In this document: in pieces, positions 8,523-18,060 of the stretch
How positions within the stretch are numbered: the stretch's first letter is position 1
Layout of the letters: each line of letters begins with the position of its first letter
Assembly (NCBI GenBank): GCA_913054495.1
Contig: CAJXIY010000024.1
Span: 1 to 34,922 of the forward strand
Direction of reading: 5' to 3'
From: an uncultured Gammaproteobacteria bacterium
Lineage (GTDB): Bacteria; Pseudomonadota; Gammaproteobacteria; Pseudomonadales; Pseudohongiellaceae
DNA: 34,922 nucleotides
Made by a program: the position numbers and the translations under genes
The notes under the pieces: model-generated
Told to the model about the DNA's origin: nothing
The model's input: only the letters and a program-made list of their open reading frames with translations
The model's database searches: none

Positions 8523-9920
8523 TCAACTTTCTTCCCGCAGCCACTCATTCAATTCGAGAATATCCTGGGGTGTCAGGATGCCCGTGACTTGCTTCAGAAT
8601 CAGGCTGTCGATGACATAGTTGTAACGGGCGTCATCATAGAGTCGCAATGCCCTATACCAATTTTCCCTGGCCAGTAATACCTCGACGATGTTACGCGTG
8701 CCAACTTCTGCGCCCAGTTCCGTCGCGTCCAGCGCACTCTGGGCGGAAGTAATAGACCGTTGTCTCTGGCTGATCACCAGCACATCGGTATTCACGCGGC
8801 GATAGGCGTTGCGAAGGTTTTGAGTCAATTGCCGCTGGCTTAATTCGAGGGATTCCCTGGCTTCGAGCACCCGGTATTCCGCGGCCCGGCGGCGAGATCT
8901 GGTAGCGCCACCAGAGTAAATTGGAATGGTTAGATTCAGCGCAATCTGAGTCCGGTCGCTGGCGCCACCGCCGATCTGAATACCTTCGCGTAACAGAGGT
9001 TGGGTTACGAAGTGGCCAAAAAATGCAGATATATCGATAGTCGGAAGATGATCGGATTTTCTCGCCCTGAGATTTTCTCTAGATGCCTCCAGATTATATT
9101 CGGCGACGGTCACGGCGAGGCTGCTCGAAGCTGCCTGTGATTCCCAGGCATTAAGGCTGCCGTCGACCTCCAGGATGGGAAAATCTTCCCGCAACAGATC
9201 AATCTCTGGATGCGGTTGTCCGGTAATCGCTTCCAGCGCCTCGTAGCGGGATTGCAGTATATCCTGCTGCAGAATCGTGGTGTTTCTGGCCAGGTCATAA
9301 GCCGCCTGGCTGTCGTATACGTCGGTGATGGCGATCAGACCTACTGCTTCCCGTTGCTGGGTCTGATCGAGGGAGCGCAGGGCGGCAGCCTCTTCCTGAT
9401 TATTGGTCTCCAGCGCGTCCAGTGCACGCAACACATCGAAGTAGGCCACCGAAACTCGCATGATCAGATCCTGCTCCTGTGCTGCAAAACTGACCGCAGC
9501 GGCTTTGTCGCTGGCCCTTGCGCTCTGCAGGTTATACCAGTTAGCCATATTGAGCACGCTCTGATTCAGACCCACTCCCCAGTTGTGGTTGTTAATGCCG
9601 GGTCGAAAGCTGTGATCTTCGATTACCCTGGTACGCACCAGTTCTCCCGATATCGGGTCCGGCACATCGACGTAGACAGAATCGGTGAAGCCACTGGTTA
9701 AGCGGGTGGTGGAAGCCTGGAGACCAAACGACGGCATCAGGATAGCCCGGCTCTGAATGACATTTTCCCGATTAGCCCGATAGTTGGCTTCCGCCTGCCT
9801 CAGGGTGGGATCATTCGCCATCGCAAGCTGGAGAATGCTGACTATATCATCGGCGCCGCTTGCTGATACGCTCAAGCTGTTCACCAAAAAAAATCCAATA
9901 AAATTCGCTACACGGCCCAT
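8523..9920 (-). CDS. tolC: TolC-family outer membrane efflux protein
   Basis: 465 residues with an N-terminal signal peptide (hydrophobic residues about 5-18, likely cut after SVSASG or nearby) and the two tandem OEP (outer membrane efflux) halves of the TolC family, rich in long Ala/Gln/Glu helices. NDPTLRQAEANYRANRE near the N-terminus and LPTIDISAFFGH near mid-protein match the repeated OEP pattern. TolC trimers form the outer-membrane and periplasmic tunnel used by RND and ABC exporters and type I secretion. AAAGG lies nine bases before the ATG. The pairing with thiC on the other strand is typical of Pseudomonas-like genomes. No pump subunits are nearby. Confidence 0.93.
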   Translation of the reverse strand: MGRVANFIGFFLVNSLSVSASGADDIVSILQLAMANDPTLRQAEANYRANRENVIQSRAILMPSFGLQASTTRLTSGFTDSVYVDVPDPISGELVRTRVIEDHSFRPGINNHNWGVGLNQSVLNMANWYNLQSARASDKAAAVSFAAQEQDLIMRVSVAYFDVLRALDALETNNQEEAAALRSLDQTQQREAVGLIAITDVYDSQAAYDLARNTTILQQDILQSRYEALEAITGQPHPEIDLLREDFPILEVDGSLNAWESQAASSSLAVTVAEYNLEASRENLRARKSDHLPTIDISAFFGHFVTQPLLREGIQIGGGASDRTQIALNLTIPIYSGGATRSRRRAAEYRVLEARESLELSQRQLTQNLRNAYRRVNTDVLVISQRQRSITSAQSALDATELGAEVGTRNIVEVLLARENWYRALRLYDDARYNYVIDSLILKQVTGILTPQDILELNEWLREES

Positions 9921-12185
<2,265 letters not shown>

Positions 12186-12191
12186 GGCACC

Positions 12192-13340
12192 TTATAACAG
12201 ACCGCTGACCAGATATTTTTGTATAGCCTCCAGGCAAGAGTGGGCCAACAGCTTGCTGCGTTGAGCCGACCAGCCGAATTTCTCATCTGCCGTGGCGGTG
12301 GTGTCCTTGAAGGGCATCTCCAGTGTCATCGCCAGGCAGGAGTGCAAGTCGGCCATTTGCACCGTACTCATGGTTAGATTTGCCTGTCCTTGCTGCTTGG
12401 GCGGATAGCCTTTCTCAGTTTGGAAGTCTGGATTCAACTCTGATAGCGTGGTCCTGTAAAAATCCAGCTGCGCCTGCTTATTCTCGTTCCAGCTCGAGAG
12501 GCCCTCGGTGCCGGCGATGAAGCAGTAGGGAAGTGATTCATCTCCATGCACATCAAGCATGAGGTCCATGCCGGTTTCATTCATGGCCTGCTTGACCAGG
12601 TACACTTCGGGGCTGGCTTCCATAGTGGGATCAATCCACTCTCGATTCAGATTCCTACCGGCAGCATTGGTTCGCAGGTGACCACGCCTGCTACCGTCCG
12701 GATTCATGTTTGGTACCAGATAAAAATTGCAGCGTCCGAGCAGAGCCTGTGTACCCGAATCATCGGCATCGAGGAGTCGCTCGATACAGCCCTCCATCCA
12801 CCACTGAGCCATCGACTCGCCCGGATGTTGCCGTGCAATGATCCAACAGGTTTTTTTGTTCTCATTTTGGTCTGGCAAGCCGATTCGCAGCAAATCTAGA
12901 TCCTGCCCATCCAGGGATTGGCCCAGCAGGCGATGACTATACAGTGATGATTGGCTGCTCTTTGCGATCAGGTCATGGTGTCGCTCCATGGAATAGGGAG
13001 CGAAATAGGCAAAGTACACCGAGTCACAGTCGGGTTTAAAATCGAAGGAGAGCACACCCTGCTCCAATTTCGTGGGATGGCGCAGCCAGCTGTCCCTGTC
13101 GTAGGAATAACAAACCCGGTAGTCCTCGAATCCCGGCGGATATGCGGCAGCGCCGGCATTCAGAATTTTCAGGGTGCAGCGTACGCCCCTGGCACCGCTT
13201 AGTCGGAAATGGAACCACTGGAAGAATTCAGAGTGAGCATCCTTGCGAATGTGTAGCTGAATTTTGCCCACGCCGTCGTCAATGACCTCGCATGAGATGA
13301 CTTCGATATTCCCTGAATCAAAATTACTGCTTATAAACAT
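12192..13340 (-). CDS. M14 zinc carboxypeptidase, cytosolic carboxypeptidase (CCP)-like
   Basis: 382 residues, no signal peptide. The N-terminal beta-sandwich domain (about 1-130, with YFAYFAPYS at 110-117) followed by a carboxypeptidase domain is the arrangement of the CCP/AGTPBP (M14D) subfamily. Zinc ligands are His172 and Glu175 in RQHPGES and His265 in LDVHGDE; the general base is Glu341 in TLEMPF. NMNPDGSRRGHLR (211-223) is the substrate-binding signature. Eukaryotic CCPs remove glutamates from tubulin tails; the role of bacterial members such as the Pseudomonas and Burkholderia proteins is unclear, so only a cytoplasmic exopeptidase is inferred. The ribosome binding site AAAGG lies inside a dispersed repeat motif (13341-13356). 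Confidence 0.88.
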   Translation of the reverse strand: MFISSNFDSGNIEVISCEVIDDGVGKIQLHIRKDAHSEFFQWFHFRLSGARGVRCTLKILNAGAAAYPPGFEDYRVCYSYDRDSWLRHPTKLEQGVLSFDFKPDCDSVYFAYFAPYSMERHHDLIAKSSQSSLYSHRLLGQSLDGQDLDLLRIGLPDQNENKKTCWIIARQHPGESMAQWWMEGCIERLLDADDSGTQALLGRCNFYLVPNMNPDGSRRGHLRTNAAGRNLNREWIDPTMEASPEVYLVKQAMNETGMDLMLDVHGDESLPYCFIAGTEGLSSWNENKQAQLDFYRTTLSELNPDFQTEKGYPPKQQGQANLTMSTVQMADLHSCLAMTLEMPFKDTTATADEKFGWSAQRSKLLAHSCLEAIQKYLVSGLL

Positions 13341-13399
13341 TAGGGAGCCTTTGATTTTGCTTGATAAATAACGTACTTACCAAATAAGGAATTGGGAGT

Positions 13400-13429
13400 A
13401 TGACTTTCCGGATCGGGATTTGCTACAAT
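13400..13429 (+). promoter_or_regulatory. promoter candidate for the DAHP synthase gene
   Basis: Extended -10 TGCTACAAT (TACAAT at 13424-13429) with a weak -35 ATGACT at 13400-13405 and an 18-base spacer. This would give a leader of only about 25-30 bases before the GTG at 13463, too short for an attenuator. No TyrR box was recognised. Confidence 0.45.
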
Positions 13430-13462
13430 GCCGGCCCAATTTTCCAGCAATAGAAAACTAAC

Positions 13463-14524
13463 GTGACGGCAGCCGACAATCTAAATATCGCTTCGAATGA
13501 AGCCCTGATTACACCGGAACTACTGAAATCCGATTTACCTTTGGAAGGTAAGGCGCTGGCGTCGGTGCAACTGGCGCGGGATACCATCTTTTCCATACTG
13601 GACCGGAAAGACCCACGGCTGTTTGTCGTCGTGGGCCCATGTTCTATCCACGATACCGATGCTGCACTGGATTATGCGAGGAGATTAAAGTCGCTGGCGG
13701 ACAGCGTTAAAGACGTATTATATATAGTAATGCGGGTGTATTTCGAGAAGCCGAGGACGTCCATTGGTTGGAAAGGCTTGATTAATGATCCCTACATGAA
13801 CGATTCATTCAAGATCGCCGAGGGGCTGCGCAGAGGGCGAAAGCTATTACTGGACATCGTGGAACTCGGCCTGCCTACTTCTTCGGAGGCCCTCGACCCC
13901 ATTTCCCCCCAATATCTTCAAGACCTGATTACCTGGTCTGCCATCGGCGCCAGAACCGCCGAATCCCAAACCCATCGCGAAATGTCTTCGGGACTCTCTT
14001 CGGCGGTAGGATTCAAGAATGGCACCGACGGCGGCTTGATGGTGGCGGTTAACGCGATGCAATCAGTTTCCAGTCCGCACCGGTTCCTCGGCATCAACAC
14101 CGAAGGCCAGGTTTCCGTTGTTACGACGAAAGGCAATCCATATGCCCATGTGGTGTTAAGAGGGGGATCGAAAGGTCCGAACTATGACAGCGTACACGTA
14201 GCGCTATGTGAAAAGGCCCTCGGTGAGGGCGGAGTGAGCAATAACATTGTCATCGATTGCAGTCACGCCAACTCCTGCAAGGACCCGGATATGCAGCCCC
14301 TGGTACTCAAGGACATTACCCATCAGATACTGGAAGGCAACAAGTCGATTATCGGCGTGATGCTGGAGAGCAATATCAATCACGGCAATCAATCTATTCC
14401 TGCGGACCTCGCCGATCTGAAATATGGCGTTTCCGTCACCGATGCCTGCATAGACTGGGATACCACGGCAGCCGCCCTGACGGAAATGGCAGAAAAACTG
14501 AGGGATGTACTCGCTGCAAGATAA
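13463..14524 (+). CDS. 3-deoxy-7-phosphoheptulonate (DAHP) synthase, class I alpha
   Basis: 353 residues, the size of E. coli AroF/AroG/AroH. It condenses phosphoenolpyruvate and erythrose 4-phosphate, the entry step of aromatic amino acid synthesis. Conserved parts are VVGPCSIHD (metal-binding Cys), RVYFEKPRTSIGWKGLINDP, GARTAESQTHREMSSGLS, GFKNGTDG, LRGGSKGPNY and DCSHANSCKD. Which aromatic amino acid inhibits it cannot be told from sequence alone, so no letter is assigned. Translation begins at GTG 13463; no ATG lies near it in frame and the N-terminus from there fits the family. A hairpin follows the stop. Confidence 0.95.
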   Translation: MTAADNLNIASNEALITPELLKSDLPLEGKALASVQLARDTIFSILDRKDPRLFVVVGPCSIHDTDAALDYARRLKSLADSVKDVLYIVMRVYFEKPRTSIGWKGLINDPYMNDSFKIAEGLRRGRKLLLDIVELGLPTSSEALDPISPQYLQDLITWSAIGARTAESQTHREMSSGLSSAVGFKNGTDGGLMVAVNAMQSVSSPHRFLGINTEGQVSVVTTKGNPYAHVVLRGGSKGPNYDSVHVALCEKALGEGGVSNNIVIDCSHANSCKDPDMQPLVLKDITHQILEGNKSIIGVMLESNINHGNQSIPADLADLKYGVSVTDACIDWDTTAAALTEMAEKLRDVLAAR

Positions 14525-14536
14525 ATTTTCGTAGTC

Positions 14537-14556
14537 GGCTCCTCGACCCAGGAGCC
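14537..14556. terminator. compact hairpin between convergent DAHP synthase and DUF924 genes
   Basis: GGCTCCT/AGGAGCC, a perfect 7-bp stem with a 6-base loop, 13 bases after the DAHP synthase stop and 18 before the end of the DUF924 gene. Its position suggests a shared terminator, but no T-run follows on either strand. Confidence 0.4.
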
Positions 14557-14573
14557 TGTGGCGATAACTGTCC

Positions 14574-15140
14574 TTAGAAAGAAGAACCCGGCTGCTGCAA
14601 AAACTCAATCTCCTCGGCCGTGGACTCCCTGCCTAATAACTCGTTGCGGTGAGGATAACGACCGAAGCGATCGATGATCACCTTGTGTCTGAGTTCGAAA
14701 TTGTAATTGTCCTCGAGCCCCGGACGATCAAACAAATACAGTGCTATCTCGTGTATTTCAGCCGATTCGCTGTGCATGAACGGCATATACAGAAACGCCC
14801 GCTTGCTATCTTCGAGCGTTTCGTCAAACTTTTGCCGTATTGCCTCCTGTGCCAGGACCAGCGCCAGGGTGTCACAGGCAAAGCCTTCAGCACTATCCCG
14901 AAACAAGTTCCGAGAAAACTGATCCAGGATGATAATTTCCGCAAGTGCGTCCAGCGGGTTATCACGCCAGGCATACAACAGCCCCTTGCTGGCCCGGGTG
15001 TGCAGATCCAGAAACCTGGTTCGGATCAAGCTATCGAACTCAAGATCTTTCTTGAACCTCTGCGCCGGTTCGATCTCATCGAACCAAAATTGAATCACTT
15101 CAGTTGCCGCCACGCTGATTACCTTCTTATTTAAGGACAA
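14574..15140 (-). CDS. DUF924 family protein
   Basis: 188 residues of the DUF924 family, an all-helical, TPR-like fold of unknown function. Recognised by VIQFWFDEIEPAQ near the start, IILDQFSRNLFRDS mid-protein, YMPFMHSES and the C-terminal signature HKVIIDRFGRYPHRNELLGRxSTxEE. No signal peptide or membrane segment. It stands as a single minus-strand gene, convergent with the DAHP synthase gene. Function cannot be assigned. Confidence 0.88.
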   Translation of the reverse strand: MSLNKKVISVAATEVIQFWFDEIEPAQRFKKDLEFDSLIRTRFLDLHTRASKGLLYAWRDNPLDALAEIIILDQFSRNLFRDSAEGFACDTLALVLAQEAIRQKFDETLEDSKRAFLYMPFMHSESAEIHEIALYLFDRPGLEDNYNFELRHKVIIDRFGRYPHRNELLGRESTAEEIEFLQQPGSSF

Positions 15141-15230
15141 TATCCTATAAGAAAATGTCGACCGCAGACCGCCGAATTTTAATTGGGCGATTGAGATGAT
15201 TGGTTATTGGTTCGATTGGTTCAGTGAAGG

Positions 15231-15400
15231 CGCGCTGCGCTGGCATACCCTCCTGCCTCCGCGGCTTGCACCCCTCCCGGGTTCCCTCACTCGGTCGGGA
15301 GCCCAAAGGACGGTCTCCCTCGGTCACTCGGTGCTGCGCCTTTACTGCTGCGGCAGAAGGATATGCCACCCCATCGCTTTGACGTCCATCGCAGAATCTT
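15231..15400. repeat. dispersed repeat element, copy A (170 bp)
   Basis: Homologous at both ends to copy B at 31732-31945. The best shared block is TCTCCCTCGGTCA to the end, including GTGCTGCGCCTTTA and GCTGCGGCAGAAGGATA. The left arm TGGCATACCCTCCTGCC pairs with the right arm GGCAGAAGGATATGCCA at 15 of 17 positions, so the whole unit can fold as one long hairpin. The middle holds a smaller inverted repeat GGTTCCC/GGGAGCC. Short frames open across it on both strands look like chance. Confidence 0.65.
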
Positions 15401-15436
15401 TAAATGCCCGGCATTGGCCTAAATTACTCAAACTCT

Positions 15437-15480
15437 GACCAGCGCGATCCACGCAGCCATAAGTGAGCCGCTGGTCTTTT
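15437..15480 (+). terminator. possible intrinsic terminator
   Basis: GACCAGCG/CGCTGGTC, an 8-bp stem with a 24-base loop, followed directly by TTTT on the plus strand. There is no plus-strand gene just upstream, so it may belong to the neighbouring repeat or block read-through into the glutathione transferase gene. Confidence 0.35.
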
Positions 15481-15592
15481 ACTTCGAAGTGGAACTAACG
15501 ATCTTTCTCATCTTTATTGGAGTGCACCAACGGCATGGGCTTATCTGTCGGGCCTAAGGATAGAAGCAAAGATGAGATTGATAGGTATGCAT

Positions 15593-16252
15593 CTAGGCAG
15601 TACTGGCATAGGCAATAGCGAGGGGCTCTCGTTCGCGACGACCCAGGGAGATCCATTTCTGGATGAAGGGGTTGTCCAGGAGGGTTTGTAAATAGCTGTT
15701 GGAATCGCTGCTCAGCTGTGCACCGTAGGCATCGAAGCACACCGCGACGGGGGCGAACATACAGTCTGCGATAGAAAAGCGGCCGTAGAGGTAGTTGCCA
15801 TTTTCGCCGAACCGGTGACGACAGCAACTCCACATTGCATCGATGCGCGCTATTTCATTCAACAAGGTCGCCGATGGCGTTAAGCGGAAAGAGGCTTTGC
15901 AGTTCATTGGCCAGTCGTGCTTTAAGGCAGGAAATTCCGAATGTATTTCCGCGCTTACCGACCTGGCGCTGGCTCGACGTTTGGGGCTGCTTGGCCAACC
16001 AGCTCCACCGAGTATGTCGGCAGAGATGTATTCGCAGATTGCCAGGGAATCCCAAACAGTTATATCCCTGTGCAACAAAACCGGAACTTTCAGTGAAGGA
16101 GAATAGGGCCCGAGCTTTTCCGCCGTATTGTCCTGATAGAGTGTAATTTGAATTTCGTCGAAGTCCACGTCAAACATCTTCAGTAACAACCAGGGGCACA
16201 TGGACCAGGAAGAATAGTTCTTGTTGCCAATTACAAGTCGAAACTCTTTCAT
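15593..16252 (-). CDS. glutathione S-transferase family protein
   Basis: 219 residues, the standard GST length. The N-terminal thioredoxin-like domain starts RLVIGNKNYSSWSMCPWLLLK, with the Ser-rich turn typical of this bacterial GST subgroup. The glutathione-site motif follows: VPVLL (cis-Pro) and WDSLAICEYIS (Ser of the gamma-glutamyl site). The helical C-terminal domain has YLYGRFSIADCMFAPVAVCF, the N-capping motif with its Asp. It probably conjugates or transfers glutathione to a small molecule; substrate unknown. The start gives a good match at residue 3 onward. Same strand as the OmpA-like gene upstream, 41 bases apart. Confidence 0.88.
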   Translation of the reverse strand: MKEFRLVIGNKNYSSWSMCPWLLLKMFDVDFDEIQITLYQDNTAEKLGPYSPSLKVPVLLHRDITVWDSLAICEYISADILGGAGWPSSPKRRASARSVSAEIHSEFPALKHDWPMNCKASFRLTPSATLLNEIARIDAMWSCCRHRFGENGNYLYGRFSIADCMFAPVAVCFDAYGAQLSSDSNSYLQTLLDNPFIQKWISLGRREREPLAIAYASTA

Positions 16253-16293
16253 GGTAGTAGACTCCGCGAATTCGCTAAGTGATTTGTAAGTTT

Positions 16294-17070
16294 CTATTTA
16301 CGGTCCGGCAGTTGGCTGAGCATTTGCTTGCCGGGATCCCGTAATCGAACGATTACCCGGCGATCGAAGAAATCCGCTTCGAAGCTTTGGCTTGTGTGCA
16401 GTGGCTGGGACTCTCCGTAGGCCACGGTGGTAATCGATGAATTTTGAATTCCCATTCTATTAAAATACTGTTTTATGGAAGCAGTTCTTTCCCTGGATAA
16501 GCGCAGGTTCATATCCGCATCTCCGTTGCGGTCAGCATAGCCAGTGATTTCAACGTTGGCCGAAGGCATGTGCTTTGCAAGTTTTACCAAGCTGGCAAGT
16601 TGTTCCTCATAGTGAGGTTCTATAGCACTGGAGCCGGTACGAAAGTGGAGAGACAACACCGTGTTATCACAACACGGTAATATTGAAGCGATATTGAGGC
16701 TCGCTGGAATTACCTGTGCGGTGCTGGTCTTGACCTTATCGAGTTCTGCCTTTGCCAGTTGCAGCTGTTGCTGTGCCGCCAGGGCTTCACCTCTTAACGC
16801 CGCCACTTGCAGTTGTGATTCGTAGAGTTCAACTCGCATGATATTTGCCCGTTTGCGCACGAAAAATCCGTCCCCCAGCATGGCACCAATAGCGGCACCG
16901 AAAATTGCGCCCGGGGGGCCACCTACAAGCCCGCCAACCGCCAGACCGCTCACGTAGCCTGTGGTTGCTTCCGCAGAGGCGCCATTTTGATAATTTGCGC
17001 GTTGTGTGTCAGCAAAGGCAGAGCCAGCGCTAACGCTGAGAAGGAGAATGAAAGTAATTTGTTTGTACAT
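16294..17070 (-). CDS. pdsO: OmpA-family protein, PdsO-like (sortase-associated)
   Basis: 258 residues from the ATG at 17070, which begins a clear signal peptide (MYKQITFILLLSVSAGSAFA, cut near residue 20) and has AGGA upstream; the frame continues 55 codons further but without features. The order is a Gly-rich hydrophobic segment with GGLVGGPPGAIFGAAIGAMLGDG (about 46-68), a Gln/Ala/Leu-rich probable coiled coil (75-115), then an OmpA-like peptidoglycan-binding domain (about 138-245) with ITGYADRNGDADMNLRLSRER and DRRV. Glycine-zipper plus OmpA domain next to the PdsR/PdsS genes fits PdsO of the proteobacterial dedicated sortase cluster. Function unproven; probably an envelope sensor or anchor partner. 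Confidence 0.75.
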   Translation of the reverse strand: MYKQITFILLLSVSAGSAFADTQRANYQNGASAEATTGYVSGLAVGGLVGGPPGAIFGAAIGAMLGDGFFVRKRANIMRVELYESQLQVAALRGEALAAQQQLQLAKAELDKVKTSTAQVIPASLNIASILPCCDNTVLSLHFRTGSSAIEPHYEEQLASLVKLAKHMPSANVEITGYADRNGDADMNLRLSRERTASIKQYFNRMGIQNSSITTVAYGESQPLHTSQSFEADFFDRRVIVRLRDPGKQMLSQLPDRK

Positions 17071-17331
17071 GGCGAAAATCCTGTGTGGGATGAAACAAAA
17101 ATGCGGTTCGAACAGTCCAAGTAGAGAGGGACATAACTCTGGTGAATCCTGTGGCAGTTCGTAGAACCAATTAAACAGCATGTTTCTTACCCCACGGGGC
17201 ACGGATTGGGGCCATGTGGTGATTAAATATGGCAAAATGATGGCAATCAGATGCTTGCCGAAATCATCGCTGCGATTGAGCCGGCATATGGGTTATAGTC
17301 CGATAAATTCCAAACTGTGTGTATCGGGGCA

Positions 17332-18039
17332 ATGAGCAGAAGAATCGCCATAGTAGAGGACGAAGCCGCCATCCGGGAGAATTACGCGGATGTCTTGCGA
17401 AAGCAGGGCTACGAAGTCCAAACCTACGCCAATCGCAAAGATGCGATGTCGGCATTCGACCTGCGCTTACCTAATCTCGCCATTATCGATATAGGTCTTG
17501 AGAACGAAATCGATGGTGGTTTCACTCTTTGTCAGGCGCTGCGCTCACTGTCTGACACCTTGCCAATTATTTTCCTCACGGCCCGGGATAATGATTTTGA
17601 TACCGTGAGTGGCCTGCGCATGGGCGCAGATGACTACCTCACCAAAGATATCAGCCTGCCCCATCTGACCGCCAGGATTGCGGCATTATTCAGAAGGCTG
17701 GATGTAATAGATCAGCCACCATCGCCTGAGAGTCTTCTGCAAAGAGATCAGCTGGTGTTGGATGTAGGTCGATTGACGGTGCAATGGGATGGGCATCCGA
17801 TTCCTCTCACCGTCACTGAATTCTGGATGGTGCATGCACTGGTAAAATATCCTGGGCATGTAAAAAGCCGACAGGTGTTGATGCAGGAATCCAAAATATT
17901 TGTTGATGGTAGTACCATCACTTCACATATCAAACGCATAAGGAAAAAATTCACTCACGTGGATGAAGCCTTCGATTGTATTGAAACTGTCTATGGAATG
18001 GGTTACCGCTGGAATATTGTACCTGCAAGCAGCCACTAG
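17332..18039 (+). CDS. pdsR: response regulator, PdsR-like (OmpR class)
   Basis: 235 residues. The REC domain (1-118) has the acidic pair Glu-Asp in VEDE, phospho-acceptor Asp in LAIIDIGLE, Thr in LTARD and Lys in DYLTKDIS. The linker is followed by a winged-helix Trans_reg_C DNA-binding domain ending VYGMGYRWN. The strings YADVLRKQGYEV, IDGGFTLCQALR and TKDISLPHLTARIAALFRRL match what I recall of the PdsR subfamily. ATG 17332 is chosen over 17317 because GGGG precedes it and MSRRIAIVEDE is the normal start. The partner kinase begins 21 bases later. It diverges from the OmpA-like gene across a 261-base region likely to hold its control sites. Confidence 0.85.
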   Translation: MSRRIAIVEDEAAIRENYADVLRKQGYEVQTYANRKDAMSAFDLRLPNLAIIDIGLENEIDGGFTLCQALRSLSDTLPIIFLTARDNDFDTVSGLRMGADDYLTKDISLPHLTARIAALFRRLDVIDQPPSPESLLQRDQLVLDVGRLTVQWDGHPIPLTVTEFWMVHALVKYPGHVKSRQVLMQESKIFVDGSTITSHIKRIRKKFTHVDEAFDCIETVYGMGYRWNIVPASSH

Positions 18040-18060
18040 GCTGTCTTTGATCAAATAGAA

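Larger units (their letters stand above)
15141..15592. other. 452-base gene-free region
   Basis: Between the starts and ends of two minus-strand genes. It holds repeat copy A, a hairpin (15437-15480), and a 10-bp perfect inverted repeat TCTCATCTTT/AAAGATGAGA (15506-15515 and 15568-15577). No supported coding sequence. Confidence 0.6.

Noticed and set aside
9210..9701. 163-codon plus-strand frame inside tolC
   Set aside because: Antisense shadow of a clear TolC coding region with matching codon positions.
15196..15438. Open frames on both strands across repeat copy A
   Set aside because: They follow the GC-rich repeat, differ from anything in copy B and carry no domain signal.
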